Positions 26,547-27,553 of a stretch of DNA of 27,553 nt are shown piece after piece. Under the pieces are notes generated by a model, which worked only from the letters and a program-made list of their open reading frames with translations, was not told where the DNA came from and did no database searches. A program made the position numbers and the translations under genes. The stretch covers positions 1 to 27,553 of the forward strand of contig SFHI01000038.1 of assembly GCA_004555705.1 (NCBI GenBank), given 5' to 3'. Each line of letters opens with the position of its first letter. The stretch's first letter is position 1. This DNA is from Clostridiales bacterium (GTDB lineage Bacteria > Bacillota > Clostridia > Oscillospirales > Oscillospiraceae).

Positions 26547-26705
26547 GTGAACGCATGCGAACTGAGCGCTTCCATTACAGCCCTGGCAAATGTGCTTGCC
26601 GGAAGCCTGAGCGAGGAGGAGCTGGGACTGCTGGGGGCGATTCTGACCCAGCTGGGGGACACCCTGACCACCATCGCGGCTCACAGAAGCCTATGCGGTA
26701 AATAG
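26547..26705 (+). CDS. Small 52-aa protein (DUF6774-like)
   Basis: A short plus-strand gene from GTG 26547 to TAG at 26703-26705, reading MNACELSASITALANVLAG, then SLSEEELGLLGAILTQLGDT, then LTTIAAHRSLC. The start is set by GGGAGGTG at 26533-26540, 6 nt upstream. The pattern (CEL, SITALAN, L..EEL.LL.A.LTQLGDTL.TI) matches a small clostridial family that I recall as DUF6774, function unknown. Two short amphipathic helices are likely; there is no membrane segment. It is divergent from the 321-aa gene and convergent with the DUF1349-like gene, sharing a terminator with the latter. A TAGAAT at 26523-26528 could be its -10, but no good -35 is correctly spaced. Confidence 0.82.
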   Translation: MNACELSASITALANVLAGSLSEEELGLLGAILTQLGDTLTTIAAHRSLCGK

Positions 26706-26708
26706 AAG

Positions 26709-26744
26709 AACGCCTGCGCCGGAAATGCCCGGGGCAGGCGTTTT
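26709..26744. terminator. Bidirectional terminator between the 52-aa and DUF1349-like genes
   Basis: Stem AACGCCTGC / GCAGGCGTT with an inner CCGG/CCGG pairing and TTTT after it on the plus strand. It starts 3 nt after the plus-strand stop and ends 3 nt before the minus-strand stop. Confidence 0.85.
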
Positions 26745-26747
26745 GAA

Positions 26748-27353
26748 TCAGTCGGGCTGCTGGCCGTCGTGAGGGAGCCATTTGCACTCGGTAACGGCCA
26801 TTTCCGAAAAAACAGCGGTGAAGCTGGAATTTTCCGGGGAGCAGGCGTAGATGCCGAAGCGAATTTCCCCGGCGCCCTCCCACAAGTGGCAGATGCGCAG
26901 CTGCCGGAAGAACAGTCCGTCGTCGGAGCACTCGATGCAGAAATCGGATTTCCGGCGGCTGAGGCGGTAGTACATGGATTTGACCGAGGCGGGGATGTCC
27001 GTGGTGGCCCAGTCGGAGTAGCCGTGGTTGGTGACCACGCTGCCTAAGCGCTGGAAATCGGTATTCTCGTATTCGATGGAGCCCTTCAGCCAGTTCTCGC
27101 TGTCCAGGTAGAGGACTATGCCGCACTGGTCGAACCGGTGGGCGGCGGAGGAAAACTCGGTTTTCACCGTGAAGGAGAAGAATTCCTCCCGGGTACTCAG
27201 CTGGGCGAGGGGAGCGTTGTCGTTGCGGAAGCCGTAGTAGGTCCGCTGCCACAGGTCGGTGCCGGGTTCGGTGGTGATGGTGACGGTGTCCGGGGTGACG
27301 GAGAAGCTTTTGGGAGGCCGGGTCCAGACAAGTTTGGACGGATCCAGTTTCAT
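26748..27353 (-). CDS. DUF1349 / concanavalin-like lectin-glucanase fold protein
   Basis: 201 aa. The sequence is a run of beta strands typical of the DUF1349 (YuaB-like, regulation of enolase) family with a concanavalin-like jelly roll. It has LVWTRPPKSF at the N-terminus and DLWQRTYYGFRNDNAP. FDQCGIVLYLDSENWLKGSIEYE is the hallmark block of the family, followed by SVVTNHGYSDWATTDI and GEIRFGIYACSP. Function is not established; a carbohydrate-binding role is often assumed from the fold. There is no signal peptide, so it is probably cytosolic. I chose ATG 27353 (MKLDPSKLVW) because AAAGGAG lies 8 nt upstream; the in-frame ATG at 27371 would sit across that site. Confidence 0.87.
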   Translation of the reverse strand: MKLDPSKLVWTRPPKSFSVTPDTVTITTEPGTDLWQRTYYGFRNDNAPLAQLSTREEFFSFTVKTEFSSAAHRFDQCGIVLYLDSENWLKGSIEYENTDFQRLGSVVTNHGYSDWATTDIPASVKSMYYRLSRRKSDFCIECSDDGLFFRQLRICHLWEGAGEIRFGIYACSPENSSFTAVFSEMAVTECKWLPHDGQQPD

Positions 27354-27395
27354 GGTGAGGGCTCCTTTCATGGTGGGCAGTCAGTTGACAGGTTC

Positions 27396-27424
27396 ATTCT
27401 AGCATGGATGCTGCCGCTACGCAA
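27396..27424 (-). promoter_or_regulatory. Sigma-A promoter of the DUF1349-like gene
   Basis: On the minus strand, TTGCGT (27419-27424), 17-nt spacer, TAGAAT (27396-27401), 42 nt before the ATG. Repeat J starts 27 nt further upstream. Confidence 0.7.
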
Positions 27425-27450
27425 GGGAGGAAAGCAAAGAAGGGGGAGAC

Positions 27451-27553
27451 GAACGATAAATTGTTGTTTACCTTACACGTTCCAAGTTTTCTGTCATTGC
27501 GAACCAGTCCGCAGACTGGTGTGGCAATCCCCCGGTTAGAGGGAAAATGTACC
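27451..27553. repeat. MITE-like element J (core class 1), truncated by window end
   Basis: The left end GAACGATAAATTGTTGTTTA (27451-27470) shows the fullest form of the terminal repeat. The first REP-like arm at about 27492-27535 carries CCAGTC-CGCA-GACTGG. The following GGTTAGAGGGAAAATGTACC is the reverse complement of the text preceding the right arm of copies A and I, so J is probably a class-1b copy in the opposite orientation. Confidence 0.84.

Overview
The window looks like chromosomal DNA from a fairly GC-rich anaerobic member of the Clostridia, probably an Oscillospiraceae/Ruminococcaceae-type gut bacterium. The supporting evidence is a single-chain pyruvate:ferredoxin oxidoreductase, HPr kinase/phosphorylase, an ECF transporter, small proteins of clostridial type, strong AGGAGG-like ribosome binding sites, and many sigma-A promoters with exactly 17-nt spacers. 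The lineage is inferred from gene content and style; there is no rRNA. No tRNA, CRISPR array, transposase or phage gene was seen.

Layout. 1-4.2 kb: a 51-aa protein and nifJ on the minus strand. 4.4-8.3 kb, plus strand: comM, then thiI-pncC-rrf2 (overlapping genes). 8.6-11.3 kb, minus strand: hprK-rluA-pepE. 11.7-12.9 kb, plus strand: rpmB and a damaged cysK. 13.2-17.0 kb, minus strand: tmk - DJ-1/PfpI - mltG - a damaged U32 peptidase gene (TrhP-like). 17.4-19.5 kb, plus strand: a damaged DEAD-box helicase gene and a DprA-like gene. 19.8-24.7 kb, minus strand: an ECF-transporter operon (S, T and a double ATPase) carrying two S-adenosylmethionine hydrolase (DUF62) paralogues; its S-component gene has an in-frame TGA. 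24.8-27.4 kb: small or poorly known genes, including a 52-aa plus-strand protein and a DUF1349-like protein.

The most striking feature is a family of about 100-250-bp inverted-repeat elements: ten copies in 27.5 kb, all between genes. They share a terminal repeat close to GAACGRTAAATTGTTGTTTA but carry three unrelated cores. Core 1 has two REP-like hairpins (ATTGCGA..CCAGT..), core 2 has GGCGGATA/TATCCGCC hairpins, and core 3 has AATTGACAATT repeats. Hairpin stems vary between copies with compensating changes. Nearly every intergenic gap above about 200 bp holds one copy; the nifJ-comM gap is the clear exception.

A second theme is gene damage between 12.4 and 20.1 kb. Three otherwise conserved genes (cysK, U32, DEAD-box) each lack an internal stretch of roughly 25-35 codons and change frame there, and the ECF S-component has a Trp-to-stop change. 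Whether this is real decay, strain mixture or assembly error cannot be decided from one sequence.

The best candidate for a little-described functional system is the ECF transporter plus two SAM-hydrolase operon, which suggests import of, or coupling to, an adenosyl or nucleoside-related compound.
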